DNA of 17,868 bases from an uncultured Sutterella sp. (GCA_934249275.1 CAKQKT010000031.1:1-17868); one strand, 5' to 3'; positions 1 to 8,722 are shown, counted from the stretch's first letter. Notes: generated by a model from the sequence alone, not told the origin. A program made the numbers and translations.

Positions 1-765
1 TGGAAGGTTAATGAAAAATTGAGCCTCGGCGCCGGCGTCTCGCTGCAGTATGCCAAGGCCAAGCTTGGCATGGGTACTGACCATTACCCCATCTCCGCCA
101 CTGACTATGCTCCTATGGACTCCGTTATTAAGGGCGATAGCTGGGCCTGGGGATGGAATGTCGGCATGATGTTCCAGCCGGTCGACACCGTCCGCATCGG
201 CCTGTCCTACCGCTCCAGCATCGACCATGACGCCGAAGGCCATACCGACGCAATCGTGGGCGGACATGCAATGCCCCGCAGCGACATGAAGGTCAGCCTC
301 AAGACGCCTGACACGGTCACGCTCTCCGCCACGTGGGAAGCCACCGACGCTCTCCGCCTTTCCGGTACGGCCCGCTGGTCCAAGTGGTCCAACTTCGACA
401 CCCTTCGCGTTGAAAACGCTACGTTGCCCAACCAGACGGTTGTTAACAACTGGGACGACACCTGGTTCTTCTCCGTCGGCGCCGACTACGAGATCGACAG
501 CCAGTGGACGGTTCGCGGCGGCGTGGCCTACGACCAGGGTCCGGTTGCAAATAAGAACCGCATGGCCGTCGTTCCCGACACCGACCGCGTCTGGCTCTCC
601 GCCGGCACGTCCTACAAGTGCACGAACAATCTGACCTTCGACTTCGGCGCCACCTACATCAAGGGCGTTGGCGACACCGATCTCTACACTGCTGACGGCA
701 AGCACGGCGAGTACAAGTCCCTCGACTCGTACATCTTCTCCGCTCAAATGCAGTACCTGTTCTAA
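1..765 (+). CDS. FadL/OmpP1-family outer membrane protein, C-terminal part (5' end outside window)
   Basis: This reading frame is open from base 1 and lacks its start, so only about the last 254 residues are present. The TTG at 19-21 is internal and is not the true start. The protein aligns along its whole length with the complete FadL-like protein encoded just downstream: shared stretches include LSLGAGVS near the left edge, GWN followed by a VRIG-SYRS strand, and VRGGVAYD versus LRGGVAYE. Alternating polar and aromatic residues and a final Phe (QYLF) are typical of outer-membrane beta-barrels recognised by the BAM complex. By family, members are passive channels for hydrophobic compounds such as fatty acids or aromatics; the substrate here cannot be told. 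An intrinsic terminator follows 20 bases after the stop, so this gene is probably transcribed separately from its downstream paralogue. Confidence 0.85.
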   Translation, partial: WKVNEKLSLGAGVSLQYAKAKLGMGTDHYPISATDYAPMDSVIKGDSWAWGWNVGMMFQPVDTVRIGLSYRSSIDHDAEGHTDAIVGGHAMPRSDMKVSLKTPDTVTLSATWEATDALRLSGTARWSKWSNFDTLRVENATLPNQTVVNNWDDTWFFSVGADYEIDSQWTVRGGVAYDQGPVANKNRMAVVPDTDRVWLSAGTSYKCTNNLTFDFGATYIKGVGDTDLYTADGKHGEYKSLDSYIFSAQMQYLF

Positions 766-784
766 GCTAGTCCTTCAGGATGAC

Positions 785-830
785 AAAAAGCACCGCAATC
801 CCTCTGCAGGAGGGGTTTACGGTGCTTTTT
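785..830 (+). terminator. Intrinsic terminator after first FadL-like gene
   Basis: An 11-bp stem pairs AAAAAGCACCG (785-795) with CGGTGCTTTTT (820-830). Nested inside is a second small stem, CCCTC (800-804) with GAGGG (810-814). The stem ends in five T on the + strand and starts with five A, so it could work in both directions. It separates the two FadL-like genes. Confidence 0.85.
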
Positions 831-869
831 GCGTTTTAACCCATGCATCATGCCGAAAGATTAACCCGC

Positions 870-899
870 TTCAATTTCCATCCCGCCCTGTGCTAGGGT
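870..899 (+). promoter_or_regulatory. Possible sigma-70 promoter for second FadL-like gene
   Basis: A TAnnnT-type -10 box, TAGGGT (894-899), lies 18 bases after a weak -35-like TTCAAT (870-875), in the gap between the upstream terminator and the TTG start. It would give a leader of about 75 bases. The match is weak and rests mainly on position. Confidence 0.25.
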
Positions 900-982
900 G
901 CACTCCTTGTTCGGGATAACACGCATAAAAGACCCCGACTCGCGTCTTTCGCCGCGAATGCTATTCATACCAGGAGCCTACC

Positions 983-2203
983 TTGCATCAGAAATTCATC
1001 CGCGCCGCAGCCGCTGCGGCCGTGGCCTCTGCCTTTTCCTCCGCCGCGATGGCCGGCGGCTTCCAGCTGACCGAACAGTCCGCTCTCGGTCTCGGCCGCG
1101 CCTACGCCGGCATGGGCGTCGACGGCACGGACCTTTCCGGCCTCTACTACAACACGGCCACGATGACCCAGCACAAGGGCACCCAGGCTCAGTTCGGCTT
1201 CGTCGGCGTCGGCCTCAACCTCGACTACAACTCCAACAGCACCAGCCAGATTCACGACGAAAACGGCCGCAAGCAGGAAGAGGCTGTTCCGAATCTCTTC
1301 GTGACGCACCAGATCAACGACGTGACCTGGGTCGGCTTCGGCTTCACGGTTCCTTTCGGTCTCTCCACTGAATACAGCGAAAACTGGGAGCAGAAGGAAG
1401 CCGGCACGGAAGCCAAGATCGAAGTTTATGACTTCAACCCGACCGTCGCCTGGAAGGTCTCCGACAAGTTCTCGCTCGGCGCAGGCGTCTCCTATCAGTA
1501 CGTCAAGGCCGACCTCGGCTTCAACTGGAAGAACTACGGTGCCGGCATGGCTCACACCCAGCTCTCGGGCGACGCCTGGGGCTGGAATATCGGCGCCATG
1601 TGGACCCCGGTTGAAAACGTCCGCATCGGCGCATCCTACCGTTCTGCCGTGCATCACAAGGTAAACGGCAAGCTCAAGACAGACTCCAAATTTGGCGGCG
1701 TTCTCCCGACCACCATGGACGACTCCGTCACGATGGACGCTCCCGCCTGGGCACTTCTTTCTGCCGCCTGGGATGTCAACGACTGGCTGAGCCTCTACGC
1801 CACCTACCGCTGGGCCGACTGGTCGAGCTTCAAGTCCCTGACGATCGACACGCCGTACAAGTCCATTGAATCCAAGAAGGAATGGAAGGACACTCATCTG
1901 TACTCCCTCGGCTACGACGCCCGTATCAACAGCTTCTGGACGCTTCGCGGCGGCGTTGCCTATGAAACGTCCACGATCGGCAACAAGTACCTCCGCTCCG
2001 GCACGATTCCCGACGCCGACCGCTGGTGGTTCGCCATCGGCTCCACCTTCAACTGGACGAAGGACTTCCAGACCGACATCGGCTTCGCACATCTGCACGG
2101 CGTGCATGAACGCAGCATCTACGACAAGACCGGCAGCGAACTCGGCAAGTTCCGCAAGCTCGATGCCTACGTCTACGGCATCCAGGCTCAGTATCGTTTC
2201 TAA
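983..2203 (+). CDS. FadL/OmpP1-family outer membrane protein
   Basis: A complete 406-aa member of the OmpP1/FadL/TodX family, whose members are beta-barrels that move hydrophobic compounds across the outer membrane. The start is TTG at 983, chosen because AGGAG (972-976) lies six bases upstream and because the following 24 residues form a good Sec signal peptide: Lys/Arg near the N-terminus, an Ala-rich core, and cleavage after AMA. The mature N-terminus GGFQLTEQSALGLGRAYAG matches the conserved FadL N-terminal hatch. The usual NPA(G/S)M segment reads NTATMT instead. The C-terminus QYRF ends in the expected Phe. It is a tandem paralogue of the preceding gene and is flanked on both sides by intrinsic terminators, which suggests an independent transcript. 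The substrate is unknown. Confidence 0.9.
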   Translation: MHQKFIRAAAAAAVASAFSSAAMAGGFQLTEQSALGLGRAYAGMGVDGTDLSGLYYNTATMTQHKGTQAQFGFVGVGLNLDYNSNSTSQIHDENGRKQEEAVPNLFVTHQINDVTWVGFGFTVPFGLSTEYSENWEQKEAGTEAKIEVYDFNPTVAWKVSDKFSLGAGVSYQYVKADLGFNWKNYGAGMAHTQLSGDAWGWNIGAMWTPVENVRIGASYRSAVHHKVNGKLKTDSKFGGVLPTTMDDSVTMDAPAWALLSAAWDVNDWLSLYATYRWADWSSFKSLTIDTPYKSIESKKEWKDTHLYSLGYDARINSFWTLRGGVAYETSTIGNKYLRSGTIPDADRWWFAIGSTFNWTKDFQTDIGFAHLHGVHERSIYDKTGSELGKFRKLDAYVYGIQAQYRF

Positions 2204-2212
2204 CGGCCGATG

Positions 2213-2710
2213 CTAGCCTGCGGCGGTCTCCGCCGCGCACGACACTCCGAATCCCGGCGTTACCCAAACGCCGGGATTTTCGTTTTCCGGGTACATGAAG
2301 GCCACAAGCAGATCGCCTAGATCGGCGCCTTCGGGCAAAGCGGGACGTTCATAACCTTCGGTTTCCCGGCATTCGGAAAGGCCGGCACTTCTGCATAGAG
2401 AGGCGGTGTAGAGCGCAAGCCCGATTTCCATGTTCGGGCGCAGATCGAAGTGTTCGAGAAGGAGCGTGAGTAGCGCCCGGTCCTCATCCCAAATGGTTTC
2501 GGGAGCGGGCTCAAGAGAAGAAAAGAGACAGACCTGAGAACGGTCGTCGTGAAGGAGGCATTCGGCGGAGGTGGGACGAGTGCGGTCCGCGTAGCAGCAC
2601 GCAAGATCGGTCACCTCTCCTTCCGTCAGTAGAAGCGGATCAACAGGCGTGCAATGAACGAGTTCCTTTAAACGCGCCGCGTAACGCCTGCATCGATTGG
2701 CTCTCAGCAT
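2213..2710 (-). CDS. Uncharacterised 165-aa protein
   Basis: I do not recognise this protein. The ATG at 2710 is preferred to the upstream GTG at 2827 because a perfect Shine-Dalgarno AAGGAGG (bases 2719-2725, - strand) sits eight bases before it. The product is about 165 residues and cytoplasmic, with no signal peptide or membrane segment. Its N-terminus is basic (RANRCRRYAARLKEL). The middle has several Cys and an amphipathic helical stretch (ALLTLLLEHFDLRPNMEIGL). The C-terminal third is acidic and Pro/Gly-rich. The gene converges on the FadL-like gene with nine bases between stops, and its last codons contain the FadL terminator in antisense. It diverges from mfd, with 149 bases between the two starts. 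The strong ribosome site and protein-like composition argue for a real gene. Confidence 0.65.
   Translation of the reverse strand: MLRANRCRRYAARLKELVHCTPVDPLLLTEGEVTDLACCYADRTRPTSAECLLHDDRSQVCLFSSLEPAPETIWDEDRALLTLLLEHFDLRPNMEIGLALYTASLCRSAGLSECRETEGYERPALPEGADLGDLLVAFMYPENENPGVWVTPGFGVSCAAETAAG
2250..2287 (+). terminator. Intrinsic terminator after second FadL-like gene
   Basis: A perfect 12-bp stem pairs AATCCCGGCGTT (2250-2261) with AACGCCGGGATT (2267-2278) around a 5-base loop, followed by TTTT CG TTTT on the + strand. There is no matching T-run in the - direction. It lies inside the 3' coding part of the convergent - strand gene. Confidence 0.9.
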
Positions 2711-2859
2711 GGTATCGGCCTCCTTGGCCGCGCGCAATCTCGGTCGGCCTTCCCATAATCCTACGGCATATTGCCTTTGGATGTCGGACCTGGCCGTTTT
2801 GGTCTCCTCGGAATATGCTATCGTCACTTCCGATCAAGACCATATACGGAGCCTTTCTC

Positions 2860-5800
2860 ATGTCCCAAAGCGCAATTCCCGACCTGATTTCCGAAGACAT
2901 CTTCCGGTTCGGGCCCGGCGACAAGTACGCACTGCCGATCGGCACAGCGGCCTCGGACGCCCTGGTGCTCTCGCAGATGGGCGAGAAGTGCCGCGCCAGA
3001 AATGAAAAGCTTCTCGTCGTCTGCGCCGATCCGCTCGATGCTCTCAGGCTCGCTCAGGAAATTCCCTGGTTCAGCCCGGCGCTCGGCGTAAGAAGCCTTC
3101 CCGACTGGGAAACGCTCCCCTACGACGTGCTCTCCCCTCAGGAGGACATCGTTTCGGAGCGTCTTGAAACGCTCTACCGCATGACCTCGGGCGCCAAGGG
3201 CCTCGACGTCGTGATTGCATCGGCCGTCACGGCCGCCCAGCGCATGGCGCCCGTCGCCTATGTAGGCGCCAACACCTTCTTCTTCCGTCCCGGCGACACG
3301 CTTTCGGTCGAGGGACTTCGCTCGAATCTTGCATCCGCGGGCTACGCCAACGTCAAGCAGGTGCTTGCCGCCGGCGAATTCGCCGTTCGCGGCAGCATCA
3401 TCGACGTCTTCCCGATGGGCTCCGACAAGCCCTTCCGCCTTGATCTTTTTGACGATGAAATTGAATCCATCCGCTGGTTCGACGTCGAGACGCAGCGCTC
3501 CATGGAGGAAGTCAAGGAAATCCGCCTGCTCCCCGGCCACGAATTCCCTGTCACGCCCGAAGCCGTCACGGGATTCCGCCAGCGCTGGCGCACGCGCTTT
3601 GCCGGCGACCCGAGCAAGAGCCTCGTCTACCGAGACATCGGCAACGGCGTTCTTCCGCCCGGCATCGAATACTATCTGCCGCTCTTCTTCGAGGATACGG
3701 CAACGCTCGCCGACTACCTCTCCGAAGGCACCCGCGTCGTGCTCGTCGGCGACGTGCAGACGGCGCTTGCAGGCTTCATGAAGGAAACCCTTTCACGACA
3801 GCGCATGCTCGAAGCGGACCAGGACCGTCCGGCGATGAAGCCCGAGGAGCTCTGGCTCACGCCCGAAAACTTCTTCACGAGCCTCGCAAAGTTCGCGCGC
3901 TTCTCCTTCAGGCGGGAAGGCAATCCGGAAGAAGCCAATGTCCTCAAGGGCGTGGCCGTCGACCGCAAGAGCCAGAATCCCGTCTCCAACCTTATCGCCT
4001 TCACGACGACCGAAAAGGCTCGCGGACGCCGCACGCTCATTGCCGCCACATCGATCGGCCGCATGGGCACGATGGGCGAGCTCTTCCGCGCGTCCGGCCT
4101 TGACTTCACCGAATACGAAAGCTGGGCGGACTTCCTTGCGGGCGATGCGCCCGTGGGCCTTGTCGCCGCGCCGCTCTTTGCAGGCAGCCTTCTTGCCGAC
4201 CCGAAGATCGCGATTCTCACGGAAAGCGAGCTTTATGCCGCAAGTCCCAGGCGCTCCAGGCTTCGCCGCAACCGCCAGTCGACCAACATCGAAATGATCG
4301 TGCGCGACGTTTCCGAATTGAAGATCGGAGACGCGGTCGTGCATCTTGAACACGGCATCGGCCGCTATCAGGGACTCGTGCATATGGAGACCCCGGACGG
4401 CGACGCCGAACTTCTGCGCATCGACTACAAGAACGATGCGAAGCTCTTCGTGCCGATTGCCAACCTGCACCTGATTTCGCGCTACTCGGGCGCCGATCCG
4501 GAAAATGCGCCGCTCCACGCACTTGGCCGCGGCGACTGGGAAAAGGCACGAAAGAAGGCAGCCGAGCAGGTCCGAGACACCGCGGCCGAGCTCCTGCACC
4601 TCTATGCGCTTCGCGAAACCCGCAAGGGCTTCGTCTTCCCCATCGACGTCAGCGACTACGATGCGTTCTGCGAAGGCTTCGCCTTTGAGGAAACGCCCGA
4701 CCAGGCGGCCGCCATCGGCGCCGTCCTCAAGGACATGACGACCGGCAAGACGATGGACCGCCTCGTCTGCGGCGACGTGGGCTTCGGCAAGACCGAAGTC
4801 GCGCTCCGCGCGGCCTTCGTCGCCGTCTCGGCCGGCAAGCAGGTGGCGGTGCTCTGTCCCACCACGCTGCTCGCCGAACAGCACGCCCAGACCTTCCGCG
4901 ACCGCTTCGCGCCGTGGCCCGTCCGCGTCGCCGAACTCTCCCGCTTCAGAACCGGCAAGGAAACGACGAAGGCGCTCGAAGGCATTGCAGACGGCACGGT
5001 CGACATCGTGATCGGCACGCACAAGCTTCTCACCGACAAGGTGTCCTTCAACCGGCTCGGCCTCGTCATCATCGACGAAGAACACCGCTTCGGCGTTCGC
5101 CAGAAGGAAATGCTCAGAAAGCTTCGCGCCGAAGTCGACGTTCTCACGCTCACCGCTACGCCGATTCCGCGCACGCTTTCGATGAGCCTTGAAGGCATCC
5201 GCGACTTCTCCGTCATTGCAACGGCACCCGAACGCCGTCTTGCCGTCAAGACCTTCGTGCACGCCGAAGAACCCGGCCTCATCCGCGAAGCCGTCATCCG
5301 CGAGCTCAAGCGCGGCGGCCAGGTGTACTTCCTCCACAACGAGGTGGAGACGATCGAAAACCGCCGCGAACAGCTTGCGGCCCTGATCCCGGAAGCGCGC
5401 ATCGCCGTTGCCCACGGCCAGATGAGTGAGCGCGAGCTCGAGCACATCATGCGCGAGTTCTACCAGCAGCGCTTCAACCTGCTTCTCTGCACGACCATCA
5501 TCGAGACCGGCATCGACGTTTCGACCGCGAACACGATCATCATGCAGCGTGCCGACAAGCTCGGTCTCGCACAGCTTCACCAGCTTCGCGGCCGCGTCGG
5601 CCGAAGCCACCATCAGGCCTACGCCTACCTGCTCACGCCGCCTTCGGGCGCCACGACCAAACAGGCAAAGCAGCGTCTTGAAGCCATTCAGTCCCTCGAA
5701 GAGCTCGGCAGCGGCTTCTACCTGGCCATGCACGACCTTGAGATTCGAGGCGCGGGCGAGGTGCTCGGCGAACATCAGTCGGGCGAAATCGCCGAAGTCG

Positions 5801-6330
5801 GCTTCGACCTCTACAGCCGCATGCTCGCCAATGCCGTCAAGGCGCTGAAGCGGGGCGAGCTCCCCGACTTCTCGGGCCCGCTCGTGCCGACCACGGAAAT
5901 CACGCTGCACGCACCGGCGCTTCTGCCGAGCAGCTACGTCTCCGACGTCTCGCAGAGACTGGGCTTCTACAAGGAGCTCTCGTCCGCAACCACGCTCGAA
6001 GACATCATCCGCACGACCGAATCCCTGGCCGACCGCTACGGGAAGCTCCCCGAAGCCGCCCAGAGGCTCACCCAGATCCACAAGCTTCGCCTTCGCTGCG
6101 AAGCGCTGGGCGTGCGCAAGATCGACTGCGCCGACACCGCCACCGTCATCACGTTCACGGCCAACCCCGCCATCGAGCCGATGGCGCTCATCCGCTTCCT
6201 GCAGTCTCGCAAGGACACGCGAATGCTCGGTCCCGACAAGCTGAGAATCGACGCGGGCGGCGCCACGCCTGAAAAGCGCCTCGCGCTCGTGCAGACCGTG
6301 CTTTCGGCGCTTGAGGCGCCTGCTCGCTAA
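2860..6330 (+). CDS. mfd: Transcription-repair coupling factor Mfd
   Basis: Mfd is the ATP-dependent translocase that displaces RNA polymerase stalled at DNA lesions and recruits UvrA for nucleotide excision repair. The 1156-aa product is close to the usual length (about 1150). ATG 2860 is chosen because GGAG (2847-2850) lies nine bases upstream and the protein then begins as expected; the in-frame ATG at 2815 lacks such a site. Visible parts are the UvrB-like N-terminal module, the RNA-polymerase-interaction domain around residues 485-555 (GDAVVHLEHGIGRY), Walker A GDVGFGKT at 638-645, DEEH box at 739-742, TATPIPRT from 765, helicase motif VI QLRGRVGRS at 908-916, and the C-terminal TRCF domain from about 1015. 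A -10-like TATGCT (2814-2819) lies upstream. The CYTH gene follows 12 bases after the stop. Confidence 0.98.
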   Translation: MSQSAIPDLISEDIFRFGPGDKYALPIGTAASDALVLSQMGEKCRARNEKLLVVCADPLDALRLAQEIPWFSPALGVRSLPDWETLPYDVLSPQEDIVSERLETLYRMTSGAKGLDVVIASAVTAAQRMAPVAYVGANTFFFRPGDTLSVEGLRSNLASAGYANVKQVLAAGEFAVRGSIIDVFPMGSDKPFRLDLFDDEIESIRWFDVETQRSMEEVKEIRLLPGHEFPVTPEAVTGFRQRWRTRFAGDPSKSLVYRDIGNGVLPPGIEYYLPLFFEDTATLADYLSEGTRVVLVGDVQTALAGFMKETLSRQRMLEADQDRPAMKPEELWLTPENFFTSLAKFARFSFRREGNPEEANVLKGVAVDRKSQNPVSNLIAFTTTEKARGRRTLIAATSIGRMGTMGELFRASGLDFTEYESWADFLAGDAPVGLVAAPLFAGSLLADPKIAILTESELYAASPRRSRLRRNRQSTNIEMIVRDVSELKIGDAVVHLEHGIGRYQGLVHMETPDGDAELLRIDYKNDAKLFVPIANLHLISRYSGADPENAPLHALGRGDWEKARKKAAEQVRDTAAELLHLYALRETRKGFVFPIDVSDYDAFCEGFAFEETPDQAAAIGAVLKDMTTGKTMDRLVCGDVGFGKTEVALRAAFVAVSAGKQVAVLCPTTLLAEQHAQTFRDRFAPWPVRVAELSRFRTGKETTKALEGIADGTVDIVIGTHKLLTDKVSFNRLGLVIIDEEHRFGVRQKEMLRKLRAEVDVLTLTATPIPRTLSMSLEGIRDFSVIATAPERRLAVKTFVHAEEPGLIREAVIRELKRGGQVYFLHNEVETIENRREQLAALIPEARIAVAHGQMSERELEHIMREFYQQRFNLLLCTTIIETGIDVSTANTIIMQRADKLGLAQLHQLRGRVGRSHHQAYAYLLTPPSGATTKQAKQRLEAIQSLEELGSGFYLAMHDLEIRGAGEVLGEHQSGEIAEVGFDLYSRMLANAVKALKRGELPDFSGPLVPTTEITLHAPALLPSSYVSDVSQRLGFYKELSSATTLEDIIRTTESLADRYGKLPEAAQRLTQIHKLRLRCEALGVRKIDCADTATVITFTANPAIEPMALIRFLQSRKDTRMLGPDKLRIDAGGATPEKRLALVQTVLSALEAPAR

Positions 6331-6342
6331 AGGAACAGCATC

Positions 6343-6813
6343 ATGGGCATTGAAATCGAACGCAAGTTTCTCGTGAAGTCGGACGCCTGGCGCAGCCTTG
6401 CCCCGGCCGTTCGCTATGCGCAGGGCTATCTCTCCAGCGACCGCGACCGGACCGTTCGCGTGCGCACCATTGGAGACAAGGGCTTTCTCACGATCAAGGG
6501 CCGCGGGACAGGAATTGCGCATCCCGAATACGAGTACGAGATTCCGTACGCCGACGCCAGAGCCATGCTCAACGAGCTCGCGCAGAAGCCGATCATCGAC
6601 AAGACCCGCACGAAGATTCCGTTCAGCGGGTACGTCTGGGAGGTCGACGAATTCTTCGGCGAGAACGAAGGGCTTGTGATGGCCGAGATCGAGCTCCCGT
6701 CCGAGGACGCGCCCTTCGAAAAGCCAGATTGGATCGGCGAAGAGGTGACGGGCAACGCGCGCTACTACAACTCGATGCTCGCCAAGAATCCTTACAAAAA
6801 CTGGCGCGCCTGA
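6343..6813 (+). CDS. CYTH-domain protein, probable inorganic triphosphatase
   Basis: A 156-aa single-domain CYTH (triphosphate tunnel metalloenzyme) protein. The signature ExExK is present at E4, E6 and K8 (EIERK). Tunnel-lining basic residues expected in the family are seen as RTVRVR (36-41), K46 and K52, and K87/R89, and acidic metal ligands as E63/E65 and E115/E117 (EIEL). Small bacterial members of this class, for example the Nitrosomonas enzyme, hydrolyse inorganic triphosphate; adenylate cyclase and thiamine-triphosphatase activities occur elsewhere in the superfamily, so the substrate is inferred. The ATG has AAGGA (6330-6334) eight bases upstream, overlapping the mfd stop codon, which suggests co-transcription and possible coupling with mfd. 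Confidence 0.92.
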   Translation: MGIEIERKFLVKSDAWRSLAPAVRYAQGYLSSDRDRTVRVRTIGDKGFLTIKGRGTGIAHPEYEYEIPYADARAMLNELAQKPIIDKTRTKIPFSGYVWEVDEFFGENEGLVMAEIELPSEDAPFEKPDWIGEEVTGNARYYNSMLAKNPYKNWRA

Positions 6814-6816
6814 CGC

Positions 6817-6856
6817 AAAAGCCTGTTTTTCGAAAACGCCCGAGCATCAGGCTTTT
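6817..6856 (+). terminator. Possible terminator after CYTH gene
   Basis: AAAAGCCTG (6817-6825) pairs with CAGGCTTTT (6848-6856), a 9-bp stem with a 22-base loop ending in four T. The long loop makes it weaker than the other terminators here, but it lies directly after the CYTH stop and its A/T ends could work in both directions. Confidence 0.5.
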
Positions 6857-6931
6857 CCCTGCCCGTGTCGTGAATCCGTTCATTTCGCGTGCATACTCTA
6901 ATTAGCAATACCGTTCATCTGAGGACTTTCC

Positions 6932-8551
6932 ATGCAGACAATCCCATCCGAAGCGCAATACGCGCTTGCTGCGGCACGCATCAGAGCCGCCTACAAGAGT
7001 CTTCCCGCCGAACTCCGCCCCTTCTACGCACACATTCACTGCGGTTCCGCCGCCATCATCGCGGTCCTCGGGCAGGCGGCCGACAGCAGTGTTTATCTTA
7101 AGGCGGCTGTCGATGCCGTTGAGGATTTGGCCGCTGATGCCGATTCTTTCGACCGCGAGGCGGCTGAAGAGAACGGCTCGCTCGCAGCCCTGATCCCTTC
7201 GCTCGCCGAAGCCTGCCCCGGCGACACAAATTCGCTCATCCTCTCTCTCGACGCCATGTGGGCCTGCATCGCTGAGTCGCCCATTGCCTCCGGGGCTGAC
7301 AACGATGAGGAGGATCCTGTCGAGCACTACCTCTACGACAACACGGACCTCACCGGACTGGTCTACGCCTATCGCGACCTGAATGCCGTTCTCGATAACT
7401 GGTACGAAAACCTCCATAATGGCTTAGACTTCGAAGGAAGCCTCATTGAGCTCTCCGACAACGCTGTTCCGACGCCCGTTCTCGTCAAGAGCCTGCGTCG
7501 GCTTTCGTCCTCTTCGCGCGCCTGCGTTGCCTGGGGCCACAATACGATCGTCTCGCTCCTTCGCGCCATCACGAACGATGATCTGAATACGCTCGAAGAG
7601 AAGCTTGAAGCCTCCGGCATCCAGCCGCTCTTCATTCCCGCCGTTCTCGAACAGGTCAAGGCATCCGAAATCGCATATGCAGTGCTCAAAGCCGACGCCC
7701 GTCGCTACTCACCGTTTGACCGGAGCGTCGACTACTTCACCGAACAGGTCTGGAATCTCCACTCCACCGTAGGACAGATTCCGGATCACCCCGTTCGCCG
7801 CACCTTCGCGCTTCTCCTCGCGGCACTGGCGGCCATGTTCAACTGCCGCCCCGAAGATGTCGACGCACGCACGTCCTCCCACATCGAAGGCCTTGATGAT
7901 CTCGAGTCCTCGAATCTTGGTCTTGCGCTCAGCCTCGCAGCAACCGTTGCGGACATCGAACTTGTTGAGTCCGACGACGATAAGCAGGAACTCGCCAAGA
8001 GCCTCGGCAATGCCTGCGGGAGCGCCGAGACCCGCTGTGCGGTCATCCTTCCGCTCTCCTTCGCCATCAGCGCTGCATTTGTCTTCGCGGCCGACACGGA
8101 AGCCATGGACAAGCTTCTCGAAACGAGCGAACTGGAAGAGAGAGATGCAGAGACCTTTAGACAGTCTCTGGAAGCGCTTCGCGACATCCTCGTCTTTCAC
8201 GAACCGACCGACAGCGATCAACCCATTATCCAAAGGATCATCGCCGGAATGGCTACCGAAGACTACGATATGGAAAAGGCCGCGGAACGCTACGCCTCGC
8301 TTCTTATAGAAACGCTCGAAAAAATGGACGAAGATGATCGCGACCTCCTTATCCATCACCTCGTTGCATCGGCCTTTGTGCTGAGCGGCCTCTTCAAGAA
8401 TGAGCCCGAGGAAGTCGAAGCCATCCTTGAGGATGCCTTCGAAGAAATGCCCACCGTGGCCCCGATCATCATCATGTGTCTGACCGTTCTTCGCGCCATC
8501 CAAGAGGTAGCCATGAAGTTCCAGCCCAATATGGAAGGCGAGTCCGCCTGA
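6932..8551 (+). CDS. Uncharacterised 539-aa acidic helical protein
   Basis: I do not recognise a family. The ATG at 6932 follows GAGGA (6921-6925) by six bases. The 539-aa product has no signal peptide and no convincing membrane span, so it should be cytoplasmic. It is strongly acidic, with Asp/Glu clusters (for example DNDEEDPVEHY, ESDDDKQE, EEVEAILEDAFEE), and is almost entirely Ala/Leu-rich amphipathic helix with few Gly or Pro, resembling alpha-solenoid or scaffold proteins. No catalytic motif stands out. It stands alone between a weak terminator before and a strong one after, so it is probably monocistronic. A -10-like TACTCT (6894-6899) lies upstream without a good -35. It ends next to the left copy of the 74-nt repeat that brackets the neighbouring cassette. 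Confidence 0.85.
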   Translation: MQTIPSEAQYALAAARIRAAYKSLPAELRPFYAHIHCGSAAIIAVLGQAADSSVYLKAAVDAVEDLAADADSFDREAAEENGSLAALIPSLAEACPGDTNSLILSLDAMWACIAESPIASGADNDEEDPVEHYLYDNTDLTGLVYAYRDLNAVLDNWYENLHNGLDFEGSLIELSDNAVPTPVLVKSLRRLSSSSRACVAWGHNTIVSLLRAITNDDLNTLEEKLEASGIQPLFIPAVLEQVKASEIAYAVLKADARRYSPFDRSVDYFTEQVWNLHSTVGQIPDHPVRRTFALLLAALAAMFNCRPEDVDARTSSHIEGLDDLESSNLGLALSLAATVADIELVESDDDKQELAKSLGNACGSAETRCAVILPLSFAISAAFVFAADTEAMDKLLETSELEERDAETFRQSLEALRDILVFHEPTDSDQPIIQRIIAGMATEDYDMEKAAERYASLLIETLEKMDEDDRDLLIHHLVASAFVLSGLFKNEPEEVEAILEDAFEEMPTVAPIIIMCLTVLRAIQEVAMKFQPNMEGESA

Positions 8552-8583
8552 CGTCTGACTCAAGGCACAGAACCCAATGCGAA

Positions 8584-8623
8584 AAGCCCGCGCGGAACAT
8601 CACGTCCGTCGCGGGCTTCGTTT
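8584..8623 (+). terminator. Intrinsic terminator after the 539-aa gene
   Basis: AAGCCCGCG (8584-8592) pairs with CGCGGGCTT (8610-8618), extended inward by CGGA (8593-8596) with TCCG (8605-8608) with one bulged base, followed by CGTTT. Its right arm belongs to the 74-nt repeat shared with the yceD flank; in that second copy the outer stem is broken. Confidence 0.75.
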
Positions 8624-8663
8624 AGGTGCGGTCTCAGCCGGGCTTAGTTCTTGAGTGCGGCGA
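8590..8663. repeat. Left copy of 74-nt direct repeat (vestige of yceD 3' end)
   Basis: Bases 8590-8663 match 13292-13365 in the same orientation with no gaps; by hand count about 67 of 74 positions agree, including 30 consecutive identical bases (8625-8654) across the yceD stop region. In the right copy the segment covers the end of yceD (LKN and stop, - strand) and its downstream flank. In this copy the same LKN-stop codons remain (8646-8663 read FAALKN then stop on the - strand), but nothing upstream resembles YceD. The copies bracket the lyase/transporter/regulator cassette. Confidence 0.8.
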
Positions 8664-8722
8664 AGATGCCGCGATCGTCAGCGAGTTGGGCTGACCTAGC
8701 TGACGTTTTACCACTCAATCTG

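Noticed and set aside
965..2107. A 380-codon - strand frame opposite the second FadL-like gene
   Set aside because: It is a shadow of the real porin gene, with low-complexity Val/Gly/Ala composition and no ribosome site.
2711..2827. Upstream GTG start at 2827 for the 165-aa - strand gene
   Set aside because: The extension would fill the divergent promoter gap with mfd, and the perfect Shine-Dalgarno points to the ATG at 2710.
3793..6522. A 909-codon open frame on the - strand opposite mfd
   Set aside because: It is antisense to the unmistakable mfd and CYTH genes; its length results from the high GC content. The translation is Arg/Ala/Glu-rich without domains.
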